Shown: positions 33,610-43,759, numbered from the stretch's first letter. The stretch is DNA of 52,596 nucleotides from Pseudomonadota bacterium (GCA_022566265.1 JADFJG010000004.1:29096-81691); one strand, 5' to 3'. Notes: generated by a model not told the origin, from the sequence alone. A program made the numbers and translations.

Positions 33610-35154
33610 TCAAGTCCGGCCCATGATGGTCTTGAGCTCCTTGAGATCCGCCGCCCCGCTGAGCTGCGCGCACGCCCCGTAGACGATGATGCCGCCGCCG
33701 ATCAACACCACCATTGCCCCGATGCGCGGAACCTCGGCGCCGCCAAGCGGGCCGGCCAGAGCCATGGCGCCGAGCACCAGACAGACGGTCATGATGACCG
33801 CGGACAGAGCGATTTTCGGAAGGCGCGACCTCAGCCGGTCATCGATGACGAGATGGCCGCGCTTCTTAAGTCCCCGGGCGAGAAGGGCGGCGTTGATCCA
33901 GGCGGCGATGGCCGTCGCCACGGCGATGCCGACATGGGCGAACGGCCCCATGAGCACCAGGTTGAGGACCAGATTCACGGCGACGCAAAGCGACGCGATC
34001 TTCACCGGCGTGACCGTGTCCTCGCGGGCGAAATAACCCGGCGTCAAAACCTTGACCAGCACATAGGCCGGCAAGCCGGCGGCATAGGCCGCCAGCGCCA
34101 TCGACGCCGCCCCGACCTCCACCGCGCCGAAGGCGCCGCGACCAAACAGGACCAGGATCACCGGGCCCGAGATCACCATCAGCGCCGCCGCCGCCGGGAC
34201 GGTGAGCAAAAGGGCGAATTCGAGCGCCCGGTTCTGACTGTCCAACGCCGCCGCCGCTTCCTCGTTCCGGATCTGGCGAGAGAGCAGCGGCAACAGCGCC
34301 GTGCCGACGCCGACGCCGATGACGCCGACGGGCAACTGGTTCACGCGGTCGGCGAAATAGAGGTACGAAATTGCGCCCGAGGGCAGGAAGGAGGCGATCA
34401 GCACGTCGATCAGCAGGTTTATTTGCACCACGCCGGCGCCAATGGCGCCCGGCAACATGAGCTTCAACAGCCGGCGCACCTTCGGCGTCAGCCGGGGGAG
34501 GCGCAATTTGAGCCCCATTCCGACGCCGTGCAAAACCAGATAGAGCCATAGGAACTGGGCGATTCCGGCCGCCGCGACGCCCCAGGCCAGGGCATGGCCG
34601 GGGGTGTCGGTGAAGCGGGCGAGCCCGATCAGGGCGGCGATGAGAGAGACGTTGAGGATGATCGGCGTCGCCGCGGCGGCGGCGAAGCGGTCGAGGGAAT
34701 TCAGCACCCCGCCCATGAGCGAGACCAGGGAAATGAACAGGAGGTAGGGGAAGGTGATGCGGGTGAGCGTGATCGCCAGTTGGAACTTCTCCGGATCGGC
34801 GGCGAAACCGGGCGCGATCGCGTACATCGCCCAGGGCATGGCGATCTCGAAGGCGGCGACGAGAAATAGAAGCGCGCATAAAAGGACGGCGAAGGTCCCC
34901 TCGGCGAACGCCTTCGCCTGCTCCCGCCCGCCGGTCGTAAGCAGGCCGGAAAACAGCGGCACGAAGGCGGCGTTGAAGGCGCCTTCGGCGAACAACCGGC
35001 GGAAAAAATTGGGATATTTGAAGGCGACGAAGAAGGCGTCGGCCACCGCGCTGGCGCCGAGGATGTTGGCGATCAGGATATCGCGCGCGAAGCCGAGCAC
35101 GCGGCTGATCATGGTGTAGCCGCCGACGGTGGTGATCGAACGCAAAAGCGCCAT
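33610..35154 (-). CDS. murJ: Lipid II flippase MurJ
   Basis: This 514-residue inner-membrane protein with about 14 hydrophobic helices flips lipid II for peptidoglycan synthesis. SRVLGFARDILIANILGASAVADAFFVAF and PNFFRRLFAEGAFNAAFVPLF (residues about 17-69; two blocks) are the MurJ/MVF signature. FADRVNQLPVGVIGVGVGTALLPLLS lies in helix 7-8. It follows glnD by 84 bp, as in most alphaproteobacteria. Confidence 0.96.
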   Translation of the reverse strand: MALLRSITTVGGYTMISRVLGFARDILIANILGASAVADAFFVAFKYPNFFRRLFAEGAFNAAFVPLFSGLLTTGGREQAKAFAEGTFAVLLCALLFLVAAFEIAMPWAMYAIAPGFAADPEKFQLAITLTRITFPYLLFISLVSLMGGVLNSLDRFAAAAATPIILNVSLIAALIGLARFTDTPGHALAWGVAAAGIAQFLWLYLVLHGVGMGLKLRLPRLTPKVRRLLKLMLPGAIGAGVVQINLLIDVLIASFLPSGAISYLYFADRVNQLPVGVIGVGVGTALLPLLSRQIRNEEAAAALDSQNRALEFALLLTVPAAAALMVISGPVILVLFGRGAFGAVEVGAASMALAAYAAGLPAYVLVKVLTPGYFAREDTVTPVKIASLCVAVNLVLNLVLMGPFAHVGIAVATAIAAWINAALLARGLKKRGHLVIDDRLRSRLPKIALSAVIMTVCLVLGAMALAGPLGGAEVPRIGAMVVLIGGGIIVYGACAQLSGAADLKELKTIMGRT

Positions 35155-35204
35155 GGGGGGTGATGTAAAGGATTTCCGGGCGTTAGGAAAGCGCCGGACG
35201 GTCC

Positions 35205-35228
35205 GGGTCGGAGTGCGGGTCGGAGTGC
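35205..35228. repeat. 12-bp exact tandem duplication between glnD and murJ
   Basis: GGGTCGGAGTGC occurs twice in a row (35205-35216, 35217-35228), just downstream of the glnD stop. Confidence 0.8.
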
Positions 35229-35238
35229 GGCGCGGGTA

Positions 35239-38064
35239 TTATTCGGCGGCGGCGCTCGGTTCCTTGGCTTTGTGCCGGGTCCCACGTCCCCTGACGGGGC
35301 GGCGAGGCGCCTTCCCTTCGGCCTTTTGCGGCGCGTCCGGGTCCTTCGCCGCCTCGATCAGCCGTTTCTTGATCTCCTCGAGCTTGCCTTCGTGGGCAAT
35401 CTTGAGGCCGAACAGGTCCTTGACGTAGAAAACGTCGACCGCGTTGGCGCCGAAGGTCGAGATCTTGGCCGACGCGATCTGCAGATTGAGGTCCGTCAGC
35501 GCCCGCGTCACGTCATAGAGGAACCCCGACCGGTCCTTGCCGTTCACTTCGATCACGGTATGGGTGGCGGAGGCATCGTTGTCGATCATCACCCTGGGCG
35601 CCACGTGGAAGGTCCTGGCGCCCCTCGATTGGGTCCGCTGCGCGGCCAATTCCTGGCCGAGGCGGAGACGCCCCGCCAGCACCTTTTCGATACGTTTGGT
35701 CAAACGCGCCAGCCTATCGGTCCGCTTGAACGCCCCGCCACTGGCGTCCTGGATCGAGAATGTGTCGATGGCCATGCCATTGGCCAGCGTAAAGATCTTG
35801 GCGTCGACGATGTTGGCGCCGGAAACCGCCATCGCCCCGGCGATCTGCCTGAACAGGCCGGCGTGATCGGCGGTATAGATGGTCACCTCGGTGACGGCCC
35901 TGGGATCGTCCACCCTGGTGTCGATGGTCAGCGGCGCGCCGGTCCTTTCCGCTTCCCGGATGAGCCGCGCCTGACGGGCATGGGTCTGGGTATCGAAAGC
36001 CAGCCAGTAGGAGGGGTAGCCGCGGGCGAAATGTTCTTCGATCTCGGCCGCGTTCCAATCGGTGAGTTCCCCCTTGAGCGCCTGGCGCGCCGCCTCGGTC
36101 CGTTTCTCGCGGCCTTCGGCCATCAGCCCGCCCGACATGAGATCGTCGGAGAGGAAATAAAGGTCCCGCAAAAGCGCCCCTTTCCAGCCGTTCCAGACAT
36201 TGGGGCCGACGGCGCGGATATCGGCCACGGTCAAGCAGAGGAGCAGGCGCAGGCGCTCGGGCGATTGCACGGCGGCGACGAAATCCCTCACCGTCTGGGG
36301 ATCGTCGATATCTCGCTTGAAGGCGATTTCGCTCATCAGCAGATGATGGCGCACGAGCCAGGAGGCGGTCTCGGTTTCCTCATCCGTCAGCCGCAGCCGG
36401 GGACCGAGCTTGAGCGCGATCTCCGAGCCGATTTCCGAATGAGACCCGCCCCTGCCCTTGGCGATGTCGTGAAGCAGCAGCGCCAGATAGAGCGCCCGGC
36501 GCGATTTGACCGTTTGCATGACCTCGCTGGCGAACGGCACCTCGTCGTCGAGGAGCCCCAGTTCGATCCGGTGGAGGATGCCGAGGGCGAAGATGGTGTG
36601 TTCGTCGACGGTATAGACGTGATACATGTCGTGCTGCATCTGGGCGACGACGCGGCCGAAATCGGGAATGAAACGGCCGAACACACCGGATTCGTTCATG
36701 CGCCTGAGCATGAATTCGGGGTCGTCGGGCGCCGCCAGGATTTCCATGAACAACCGGTTGGCCTCGGCGTCGTTCCTGAGATCGTCGTCGATCAGCTTGA
36801 GATTGCGTGTGATCAGGCGCAGCGCCTGGGGGTGGATGTCGAACTGATGGCGCTGGGCGACGTGGAACAGCCGTATGAGGTTGACCGGGTCATCGGCGAA
36901 GGCGGTGTCGCTTTCCACCGTGACCCTGTTCCCGCGCACCCGGAACCCTTCGACGTTGCGTTTGCTCAACCCAAGCCTTGGCAGGGAGAAAAGGGGTTTG
37001 CGCTTGTGCTGTTCCTCCAGCGCGGCGCAAAAGATGCGGGTCAAGTCCCCCACTTCCTTGGCGTAAAGGAAGTAGTGTTTCATGAAGCGCTCGACCGCGC
37101 GGGCGCCGACGTGATCCGTATAGCCCATGAGGCGGCCGAGTTCTTCCTGCAGATCGAAGGTGAGGCGGTCCTCGGCGCGCCCGGCGATATAGTGAAGGTG
37201 GCAGCGCACCGTCGACAGGAAGTCCTCGGCCTTGGCGAAGCGGGCGGCCTCCTTGGCCGACAGCACGCCGAGCTTGACCATCTCGCCGACCTCGTCCACC
37301 CGGTAGAGATATTTGGCGATCCAGAACAAAGTGTGCAGGTCGCGCAAGCCCCCCTTGCCTTCCTTGACGTTGGGCTCGAGCACATAGCGTGAATCGCCCA
37401 TGCGCAGGTGGCGGGCGTCGCGTTCGGCAAGCTTCTCCTCGACGAAAGTCACCTCCGTGCCGGTCATCACCTCCTTGATGAAACGCCGGCGAAGCGTGGT
37501 GAAAAGCTCCTCATGGCCGCAGACATGGCGCGATTCGAGCACCGACGTGCGGATCGTCAGATCGCCCTTGGCAAGGCGGATGCATTCATCGATGGAGCGC
37601 GTGGCGTGGCCCACCTTGAGCCCCAGATCCCACAGCATATAGAGCATGTATTCGACCACCTGCTCGGTGTGGGGGATCTTCTTGTAGGACGACAGGAACA
37701 GGAGATCGATGTCCGAATGGGGCGCCAGCTCGCCACGGCCATAGCCGCCGACGGCGATGACGGCGAGCAGCTCGCCCGCCGTCGGATTGGCCAGCGGATA
37801 GATCCGCTTGGTGGTGAAGTCGTAGAGCACCTGGATAAGCCGATCGATGAGGTATCGGTTCGAGGCGTTGGTCTCCGCCCCGGTGGCGCCGTCGTAGAAC
37901 CGCTCCGACACCTCCTCGCGGCCATCGTCCAGCGCCCCTTTCAACAGGCCCAGCACCTTGGCGCGAATTTGCTCGGGCGTGCGGTCCGCCTCGGCGGCCT
38001 TACGGATCTTGGCGCCGAGCGACTGGCGGTTGATGATGGCGCGTTTGTCGTGGACGACTTTCAT
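35239..38064 (-). CDS. glnD: Bifunctional uridylyltransferase/uridylyl-removing enzyme GlnD
   Basis: This 941-residue sensor of glutamine modifies PII proteins (GlnB/GlnK) and so controls nitrogen assimilation. The nucleotidyltransferase site is GGYGRGELAPHSDIDLLFL near residue 112. The HD hydrolase domain has HTIFALGILHRIELG and ALLLHDIAKGRGGSHSEIG near 510-545. Two C-terminal ACT domains bind glutamine (VTIYTADHAGLFRQIAGAM, and VIEVNGKDRSGFLYDVTRAL). Full length. The ATG lies after a region with a possible TTATAA -10. Confidence 0.97.
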   Translation of the reverse strand: MKVVHDKRAIINRQSLGAKIRKAAEADRTPEQIRAKVLGLLKGALDDGREEVSERFYDGATGAETNASNRYLIDRLIQVLYDFTTKRIYPLANPTAGELLAVIAVGGYGRGELAPHSDIDLLFLSSYKKIPHTEQVVEYMLYMLWDLGLKVGHATRSIDECIRLAKGDLTIRTSVLESRHVCGHEELFTTLRRRFIKEVMTGTEVTFVEEKLAERDARHLRMGDSRYVLEPNVKEGKGGLRDLHTLFWIAKYLYRVDEVGEMVKLGVLSAKEAARFAKAEDFLSTVRCHLHYIAGRAEDRLTFDLQEELGRLMGYTDHVGARAVERFMKHYFLYAKEVGDLTRIFCAALEEQHKRKPLFSLPRLGLSKRNVEGFRVRGNRVTVESDTAFADDPVNLIRLFHVAQRHQFDIHPQALRLITRNLKLIDDDLRNDAEANRLFMEILAAPDDPEFMLRRMNESGVFGRFIPDFGRVVAQMQHDMYHVYTVDEHTIFALGILHRIELGLLDDEVPFASEVMQTVKSRRALYLALLLHDIAKGRGGSHSEIGSEIALKLGPRLRLTDEETETASWLVRHHLLMSEIAFKRDIDDPQTVRDFVAAVQSPERLRLLLCLTVADIRAVGPNVWNGWKGALLRDLYFLSDDLMSGGLMAEGREKRTEAARQALKGELTDWNAAEIEEHFARGYPSYWLAFDTQTHARQARLIREAERTGAPLTIDTRVDDPRAVTEVTIYTADHAGLFRQIAGAMAVSGANIVDAKIFTLANGMAIDTFSIQDASGGAFKRTDRLARLTKRIEKVLAGRLRLGQELAAQRTQSRGARTFHVAPRVMIDNDASATHTVIEVNGKDRSGFLYDVTRALTDLNLQIASAKISTFGANAVDVFYVKDLFGLKIAHEGKLEEIKKRLIEAAKDPDAPQKAEGKAPRRPVRGRGTRHKAKEPSAAAE

Positions 38065-38198
38065 GGTCTTTCAGATGCTCACTCGGTCGGGCAGATGCTG
38101 CCCCGGCCGGGAGGTTGCGATTCCTTTTATAACATGGGGCAACGACTATGGCACACCGCCGCCATCTTCGCGCGAAACGGTTAGTCGGCCCTTAAAGC

Positions 38199-38224
38199 CC
38201 GGGAAAATACCCCGGGAAAATACC
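38199..38224. repeat. 13-bp exact tandem duplication
   Basis: CCGGGAAAATACC is present twice (38199-38211, 38212-38224) in the gap between glnD and the FMN oxidase gene. Confidence 0.8.
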
Positions 38225-38256
38225 CGGTCCCGGCCTTTCGCCGGCGCCTTATCCGA

Positions 38257-39357
38257 TCACCACTTGTACTTCTCCATGAACAATGGGAAGGCGCTCAAGG
38301 GATGGGGCGGGGTCACCGGTTGGGTCGGATGGAGATAGCTGCCGTCAAGCTCGTCCAGGCTGGCGACCCCGAGCAGCATCATACAGACGCGGATTTCCTC
38401 GTGAATGATCTCGATCGCGCGCGCCAGACCGGCCTCGCCGCCCGCCGCCAAGGCCCAGCCCTGTAGCTTGCCGATGCCGACGGCCGAGGCGCCGAGCGCG
38501 ATGGCCTTGAGCACGTCGGAGCCGCGCACGAACCCGCCATCGACGAAAACCTCGGCCTTGCCGCCGACGGCCTCGACGATCTCGGGCAGGACCTGGATGG
38601 AGCCGAGGCCGTGATCGAGTTGGCGTCCGCCGTGATTGGAGACATAGATGACGTCGGCGCCGTGCTCGAGCGCGAGCTTGGCGTCCTCAACGGTGGCGAT
38701 GCCCTTGACGATGATCGGAAGCTGGGTGCGGTCCTTTATCCTGGCGATCAGGTCCCAGGTGAGTTTGGCCTGGTGACGCCTCTCCCTCAAGGGGTCGATG
38801 CCGCCGAGCGCCGCCCATTTGCCGGGCTCGCGCTTGACCAGACGGTTGACGAGATCGCGCTCACGGCGGCTGTAACTGGCGGTGTCGACGGTGATGGTGA
38901 CGGCCTTGTAATCCGCCGCCTTGACCCGGTCCATGATGCCGTCGACCCAGTCCATGTCGCCGCGCACGTAAAGCTGGAAAACGAGGTAGCCATCGGAGCC
39001 CTCGGCGGTCGGCTCGATGCCCGGCATGGAGACCGTGCTGATCATGCTCATGACATCGCTCGTCGCCGCCGCCTTGGCGACGCTCAGCGCGCCGCCGGGA
39101 TCGAGGAGAGTGAGCGACCCTATGGGCGCCATGAAGACGGGAATGGAGAACTTTTGGCCGAGATATTCCCCCGAGGCATCGGCCTGGCTTACATCGCGAA
39201 ACACCCTGGGCCTGAAGGCGATGCTGTCGAGGGCGGCGCGGTTGCGCTTGAGGGTGGTTTCCGAATCGCTGCCCCCCGTCAGATAGTCCCAGTTTGTCGG
39301 CGAAAGCTTCCGTTTCGCCTCCAGGACGATGTCCTGCAAGGTCGCGAATTCGGCCAC
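38257..39357 (-). CDS. FMN-dependent alpha-hydroxy acid oxidase/dehydrogenase
   Basis: This 366-residue TIM-barrel flavoenzyme belongs to the lactate/glycolate/mandelate oxidase family (LldD-like). FMN and substrate residues are seen in VFMAPIGSLTLLDP near residue 75, PIIVKGIATVEDA near 227, the catalytic SNHGGRQLDHG near 255 and EVFVDGGFVRGSDVLKA near 285. The GTG at 39357 is chosen because GGGAGGAG stands about 10 nt upstream; an open frame continues to 39465 without such a site. It is divergent from the racemase-like gene. Substrate is unknown; a 2-hydroxy acid is expected. Confidence 0.88.
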   Translation of the reverse strand: MAEFATLQDIVLEAKRKLSPTNWDYLTGGSDSETTLKRNRAALDSIAFRPRVFRDVSQADASGEYLGQKFSIPVFMAPIGSLTLLDPGGALSVAKAAATSDVMSMISTVSMPGIEPTAEGSDGYLVFQLYVRGDMDWVDGIMDRVKAADYKAVTITVDTASYSRRERDLVNRLVKREPGKWAALGGIDPLRERRHQAKLTWDLIARIKDRTQLPIIVKGIATVEDAKLALEHGADVIYVSNHGGRQLDHGLGSIQVLPEIVEAVGGKAEVFVDGGFVRGSDVLKAIALGASAVGIGKLQGWALAAGGEAGLARAIEIIHEEIRVCMMLLGVASLDELDGSYLHPTQPVTPPHPLSAFPLFMEKYKW

Positions 39358-39642
39358 GGTACGATCTCCTCCCTGAAAAGACTGAAGGTTAATTGTCGTT
39401 ATGACCGGGCCAGTTAGCCCGCGCCGGGCGGCGATGTCCAGTCCGATTTGCCGGCTCTTTACCAAGGCCGGACATCGACGCCCACATCGCCGGGCCGGGG
39501 GCGGACGGGCAAAACCGTTGACTCGTTTCGGCCGAGGAACATACTAAACCGACAGGACTTCCGACCGGCGGGGCTCTCTCACTGAAGGCTGGCCGGCGCG
39601 ACTGGAAATCCACTCCGGGACGGTTACCGTCAGGCGTAAACC

Positions 39643-40353
39643 ATGGTATCTCCCGCCCGTATCGGCCTGATCATTCCGTCGGCCGACCAGCTGACGGAAA
39701 CCCAGTTTCACCGTTACTGCCCGGACGGCGTGACCATCCATGTCACGCGCCTTCGCCTGCCGGAACGCCGGCGCCTGACGATGGCCGAGATCGACGACGC
39801 CATCGCCGAGGCGGCCGTCGCCCTGGCCGACGCCAGACCGGGCGTGATCGTCTTCCACTACCCGGCGAGCACGCTTGGCGATGCGGCCAAAAGCGAACCC
39901 CGTTACCTCGACGTCATCGAGGAAGCGACCGATTTGCCCGCCGTCTCCACCGGTCGGGCGATCATCGAGGCGCTCGACAGCCTCGGCGTCGACAAGCTCG
40001 TGCTCATCACGCCCTATGACGAGGCCGCCGGCCAGACCGAATCCCGCTACCTCGAGGAAGCGGGATTCGAAGTGATCCATGAATTGGGGCTCGGGCTCAC
40101 CGGCGTCGACGAATACATCATGGTCCCGGCCCAGCGCTGGCAGCAGATCGCGATTTCCAATGCCCGCGATGACGCCGACGGCTATCTATTGAGCTGCACC
40201 AACACCAACATGATCGCCGTGATCGAGGCTTGCGAAAGCCATCTCGGCAAGCCGGTCATCACCAGCAACCAGGCCGTCCTGTGGGCCTGCCTGAAGAGAC
40301 TCCGCACCCCTCACGCCATCGTCGGTCTCGGCCGGCTGTTCGATCCGGTCTGA
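39643..40353 (+). CDS. Arylmalonate decarboxylase/maleate isomerase-like protein of the Asp/Glu racemase superfamily
   Basis: This 236-residue protein begins RIGLIIPSADQLTETQFHRYCPDGVTIHVTRLRLP (two blocks), typical of the maleate isomerase/arylmalonate decarboxylase branch. GYLLSCTNTNMIAVIEACE near residue 190 holds the second catalytic Cys. At the position of the first Cys it has VIVFHYPASTLGD, with Pro-Ala rather than Cys. One-Cys enzymes of this group include arylmalonate decarboxylase, so decarboxylation rather than isomerisation is the better guess. It is divergent from an FMN 2-hydroxyacid oxidase. A possible promoter, TTGACT at 39518 and a weak -10 near 39541, precedes it. Confidence 0.75.
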   Translation: MVSPARIGLIIPSADQLTETQFHRYCPDGVTIHVTRLRLPERRRLTMAEIDDAIAEAAVALADARPGVIVFHYPASTLGDAAKSEPRYLDVIEEATDLPAVSTGRAIIEALDSLGVDKLVLITPYDEAAGQTESRYLEEAGFEVIHELGLGLTGVDEYIMVPAQRWQQIAISNARDDADGYLLSCTNTNMIAVIEACESHLGKPVITSNQAVLWACLKRLRTPHAIVGLGRLFDPV

Positions 40354-40354
40354 T

Positions 40355-40483
40355 TAGGTCATGTACTCATTAATTCGGAAAATAACTATAAATCAATGGG
40401 TTAAAACGAATCTGGAGCCATGCCAGTTTCGCGAAAACATGCTAAGTTTCAATACCTTAGCCATTTTATGAGTCCACGACCTA
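40355..40483. mobile_element. MITE-like element with imperfect terminal inverted repeats
   Basis: The left end GGTCATGTACTCATTAA (40357) matches the inverse of the right end ending at 40481 at 14 of 17 positions (GGTCGTGGACTCATAAA). Both ends are bordered by TA, as expected of TA-targeting (IS630/mariner-like) elements. The inside is AT richer than its surroundings and has no open frame. It follows the racemase-like stop by 1 bp. No second copy is in the window. Confidence 0.5.
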
Positions 40484-40509
40484 GAGGGATATCCGGCCCT
40501 GGCCCGCCG

Positions 40510-43323
40510 TCACTCCTTCATCAAATCCTTGAGGCGGTAGATCAACTCGAGCGCACCCTTGGGCGAAAGCGCATCGGGGTTGATCTCGCCAAGCGCGTCG
40601 GCGACGGGATCGGGGACCGGCGCGGCCCCCTCGCCGGCGGCGGCGAACAGGGGCAGATCGTCGGCCAACCGGGCGACGGCCTGGGATTTCTCGCCGGCCT
40701 CGAGCGCGCCGAGCACCTGTTCGGCGCGTTCGAGAGCCACCGCCGGCATGCCCGCGAGCTTGGCGACATGGATACCGTAGGACCGGTCGACGGCACCGCT
40801 TGTCACCTCATGGAGGAACACCACGTCGCCCCGCCATTCCTTGACCCGCATGGTGTGGTTCGACATCGACGACAACTTCGAGGCCAGCGCCGTCAGCTCA
40901 TGGAAGTGGGTGGCGAACAGCGCCCGGCAGCGGTTCACCTCATGGAGATGCTCGATCGTCGCCCAGGCGATCGACAGCCCGTCGAAGGTGGCGGTGCCGC
41001 GGCCGATCTCATCCAGGATCACCAGCGCCCTTGGCCCCGCCTGGTTGAGGATGGTCGCGGTCTCCACCATCTCGACCATGAAGGTCGAGCGGCCCCGCGC
41101 CAGATCATCGGCGGCGCCGACGCGGCTGAACAGGCGGTCGACGACGCCGATCCGGGCGTCGGCGGCGGGGACGAACGAACCGGTCTGGGCGAGAATGGCG
41201 ATCAGGGCATTCTGCCTGAGAAACGTGCTCTTGCCGGCCATGTTCGGCCCGGTGACGAGCCACAGCCGGCTGTCCTCTACACCGTCGCCCGCCGTCAGGT
41301 CGCAGTCGTTGGCGACGAAGGCGCCGCTCTGCGCCTTGGCGATCACCGCCTCGACCACCGGGTGACGCCCGCCGTCAATCATGAAATCCAGGCCGTCATC
41401 GACCACCGGGCGGACGTAACGGCAGTCTTCGGCAAGCTCCGCCAGGCCGGCCCCGACATCGAGCGCCCCAAGCGCGTGGGCGGCGCGGGCGATGGCCTCG
41501 GCGCGGCCTTGCACGGCGTCCACGAGCTCGCCGAAATACCGCAACTCCAGCGCCAGGGCCTTGTCGGCGGCGCGGCTGATGCGGCTTTCGAGATCGACGA
41601 GTCCGGTGGTGGTGAAACGCCCGACGTTGGCCAGGGTCTGGCGATGAATGAAGAAATTGTCCTCGCCATCCGGCCCCTTCGCGGTCATCAGCTTGTCCGC
41701 CTGGGCCTGCTTGACCTCGATGTAATAGCCAAGGACGTTGTTGTGACGGATCTTGAGGGCCGAAATATCGGTTTGGGCGGCGTAGCGGCGCTCAAGATTG
41801 GCCATCAGCCGCCGGCTCTCGTCGCGAAGGGTGCGGGTCTCATCGAGCTCGACGCGGAACCCCTTGGCGATGAAGCCGCCGTCCCGGGTCAGGTGCGGAA
41901 GCTCGGGCGCGAGCGCGGCGCCGAGTTGCCCTAAAAGCTCGTCATGCTCGCCCAGATCCTCGATCCACGCGCCGAGCGTCGCCGGCGGCGAGGCGAGCCC
42001 GCCGGTCTTCAAGATATCGGGCTTCAAGATATCGGGCAGGGACTGGGCGAGGATGAGTCCGTCGCGGATGGCGGCGAGATCGCGCGGCCCGCCGCGGCCG
42101 ACGGTGAGCCTCGAAAGCGCCCTCTCGATGTCCGGGCAGCGCCTCAGCATATCGCGCAACCGGGTGCGCACTTGCGGCTCATCGGCGAAGAACTGGACCT
42201 CGTCGAAACGGCGGTTGATCGCTTGCGGATCGGTGAGCGGCCGGGCGAGGCGCGCCGCCAGCAGCCGGGCGCCGGCGCCGGTCATGGTGCGGTCGATGGT
42301 GTGAAGAAGGCTGTTCTCGGTGCCGCCACCCAGGCTTTGGGTGAGTTCCAGGTTGCGCCTGGTGGCGGCGTCGATCTCCATGACCGCGCCCTCGTTCAAC
42401 CGCCGGGGGGGCCGGAGCCTTGGCAGCTTGCCCTTCTGGGTCAGTGCAACATAGTCGATCAGCGCCCCGGCGGCGGCGATCTCGGCGCGGGCGAAATCGC
42501 CGAAAGCCTCGAGCGCCTTCACCTTGTAGAGGGCCTCGAGCCGGTCCCTGGCGTTGTCGCTGTCGAACAGGCTGTCGGGCTGGGGGGTGATGACGGCGGC
42601 CCATTCCCTTAAGGTCGCGGCGAGATCGGGGCGCCCGAGCAAACGCTCCGGCACCAGTATCTCGCGCGCCCCGACGCCGGCGAGCCCGGCGGCCAGACCG
42701 TCGCGCCCCAGCGGCTGGACGAGGAAATCTCCGGTCGACATATCGAGCCAGGCGAGACCGAGCTTGCCTTGGGCGTCGGCCAGCGCGGCAAGGAAATTGT
42801 TGCGCCTGGCATCGAGGAGGGTGTCCTCGGTCAAGGTGCCCGAGGTCACCAGGCGCACGACATCGCGCTTCACCAGCGACTTGGGGCCGCGCTTCTTGGC
42901 CTCCGCCGGGTCTTCCATCTGCTCGCACACCGCCACCTTGAAGCCCCGACGGATGAGCCTGGAAAGATAGGCCTCGCTCGCATGCACCGGCACGCCGCAC
43001 ATCTGGATGTCTTTTCCATCATGCTTGCCCCGGCGCGTCAGGGTGATGTCGAGCGCCTTCGACGCCGTCACCGCGTCGTCGAAGAACATCTCGTAGAAAT
43101 CGCCCATGCGGTAGAACAGGAGACAGTCGGGGTGCGCCCGCTTGATGGCGAGATATTGCGTCATCATCGGCGTCACCGAGCCATCATTGCTCCCCTCGCG
43201 GCTTCGTTTCCGGGCGGCGGCGGCGATACCCTCCGCCGGGGTCTCCGGCTCCGGTGGCTTACCGGGCGGAGACTTGGCGGCCTCGGCGGGCTCGGTCCCG
43301 GTTCGGTGGGCTGGCTCGGTCAC
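40510..43323 (-). CDS. mutS: DNA mismatch repair protein MutS
   Basis: This protein of up to 937 residues recognises base mismatches. [17 protein letters not shown] carries the Phe-x-Glu mismatch wedge. The C-terminal ATPase has [19 protein letters not shown] (Walker A), [18 protein letters not shown] (Walker B) and ATHFHEL. The gene appears intact. The frame opens at GTG (43323), but the first 49 residues are Pro/Ala/Glu rich; a GTG at 43176 just before [11 protein letters not shown] is the family-like start. An exact 15-bp duplication (42007-42036) gives DILKPDILK in the middle. Confidence 0.96.
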   Translation of the reverse strand: MTEPAHRTGTEPAEAAKSPPGKPPEPETPAEGIAAAARKRSREGSNDGSVTPMMTQYLAIKRAHPDCLLFYRMGDFYEMFFDDAVTASKALDITLTRRGKHDGKDIQMCGVPVHASEAYLSRLIRRGFKVAVCEQMEDPAEAKKRGPKSLVKRDVVRLVTSGTLTEDTLLDARRNNFLAALADAQGKLGLAWLDMSTGDFLVQPLGRDGLAAGLAGVGAREILVPERLLGRPDLAATLREWAAVITPQPDSLFDSDNARDRLEALYKVKALEAFGDFARAEIAAAGALIDYVALTQKGKLPRLRPPRRLNEGAVMEIDAATRRNLELTQSLGGGTENSLLHTIDRTMTGAGARLLAARLARPLTDPQAINRRFDEVQFFADEPQVRTRLRDMLRRCPDIERALSRLTVGRGGPRDLAAIRDGLILAQSLPDILKPDILKTGGLASPPATLGAWIEDLGEHDELLGQLGAALAPELPHLTRDGGFIAKGFRVELDETRTLRDESRRLMANLERRYAAQTDISALKIRHNNVLGYYIEVKQAQADKLMTAKGPDGEDNFFIHRQTLANVGRFTTTGLVDLESRISRAADKALALELRYFGELVDAVQGRAEAIARAAHALGALDVGAGLAELAEDCRYVRPVVDDGLDFMIDGGRHPVVEAVIAKAQSGAFVANDCDLTAGDGVEDSRLWLVTGPNMAGKSTFLRQNALIAILAQTGSFVPAADARIGVVDRLFSRVGAADDLARGRSTFMVEMVETATILNQAGPRALVILDEIGRGTATFDGLSIAWATIEHLHEVNRCRALFATHFHELTALASKLSSMSNHTMRVKEWRGDVVFLHEVTSGAVDRSYGIHVAKLAGMPAVALERAEQVLGALEAGEKSQAVARLADDLPLFAAAGEGAAPVPDPVADALGEINPDALSPKGALELIYRLKDLMKE
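42007..42036 (-). repeat. 15-bp exact tandem duplication in mutS
   Basis: CTTCAAGATATCGGG occurs twice (42007-42021, 42022-42036) in frame, encoding a duplicated Pro-Asp-Ile-Leu-Lys unit within MutS. Confidence 0.9.
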
Positions 43324-43498
43324 GGCGAGGGCGGCTCCGCTATAGATGAAAGGACGAATTTACCGCCGCCAACCTAGCATATCGGCGTACCGATTTGCAC
43401 CCAGGCCGGGGCCGGGGCGTCAGGTACAGATGATATGTCCGCCGTAGGTAACACGTGATCTGTCCGGTTTGTTTCGGCCCTCTTGGAAGGAGGCTTGG

Positions 43499-43560
43499 AT
43501 GAGACCGACGGATCTGTCGCAAGGGATAGGGCTGATGAAGTTTTCGGAGGATTTGGATCG
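43499..43560 (+). pseudogene. Truncated 5' end of an ISNCY-like transposase
   Basis: After a strong GGAAGGAGG ribosome binding site, an ATG at 43499 reads MRPTDLSQGIGLMKF, similar to the N-termini of ISNCY-family transposases (pattern DLSQ-x-RLMKFE). The similarity ends after about 20 codons, where it runs into the opposing IS481 fragment. The frame stays open beyond, but as unrelated sequence. The assignment rests on remembered family consensus, so it is tentative. Confidence 0.35.
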
Positions 43561-43674
43561 GGCGCTGGCCCCCATGGCCGTCGCCACGTCCAACGGATGC
43601 TCCCCACGTTCCAGGCGCGAGATCAATATCTCTCGACCTCGGGGCGTCAGGCGGGCATTCTTATGGATGTTCAT
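43558..43674 (-). pseudogene. Truncated 5' end of an IS481-family transposase
   Basis: MNIHKNARLTPRGREILISR followed by LERGEHPLDVATAMGASAR is the helix-turn-helix N-terminus of IS481 transposases, preceded by a GGAGGAGGA ribosome binding site. After about 39 codons the expected TVxKW segment is replaced by unrelated sequence. The catalytic DDE domain is absent. The element's outer end probably lies near 43755, right beside the stop codon of the phosphate transporter gene. The whole 43324-43759 gap (436 bp) holds only this scar and the ISNCY-like fragment. Confidence 0.65.
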
Positions 43675-43759
43675 TCGGTCCTCCTCCGTAAGCTTCTGTT
43701 CTTCCAAACATCAGCTTCTCAGGGTTGGATCGAATGAACAACCTATTGAGACATCACAT

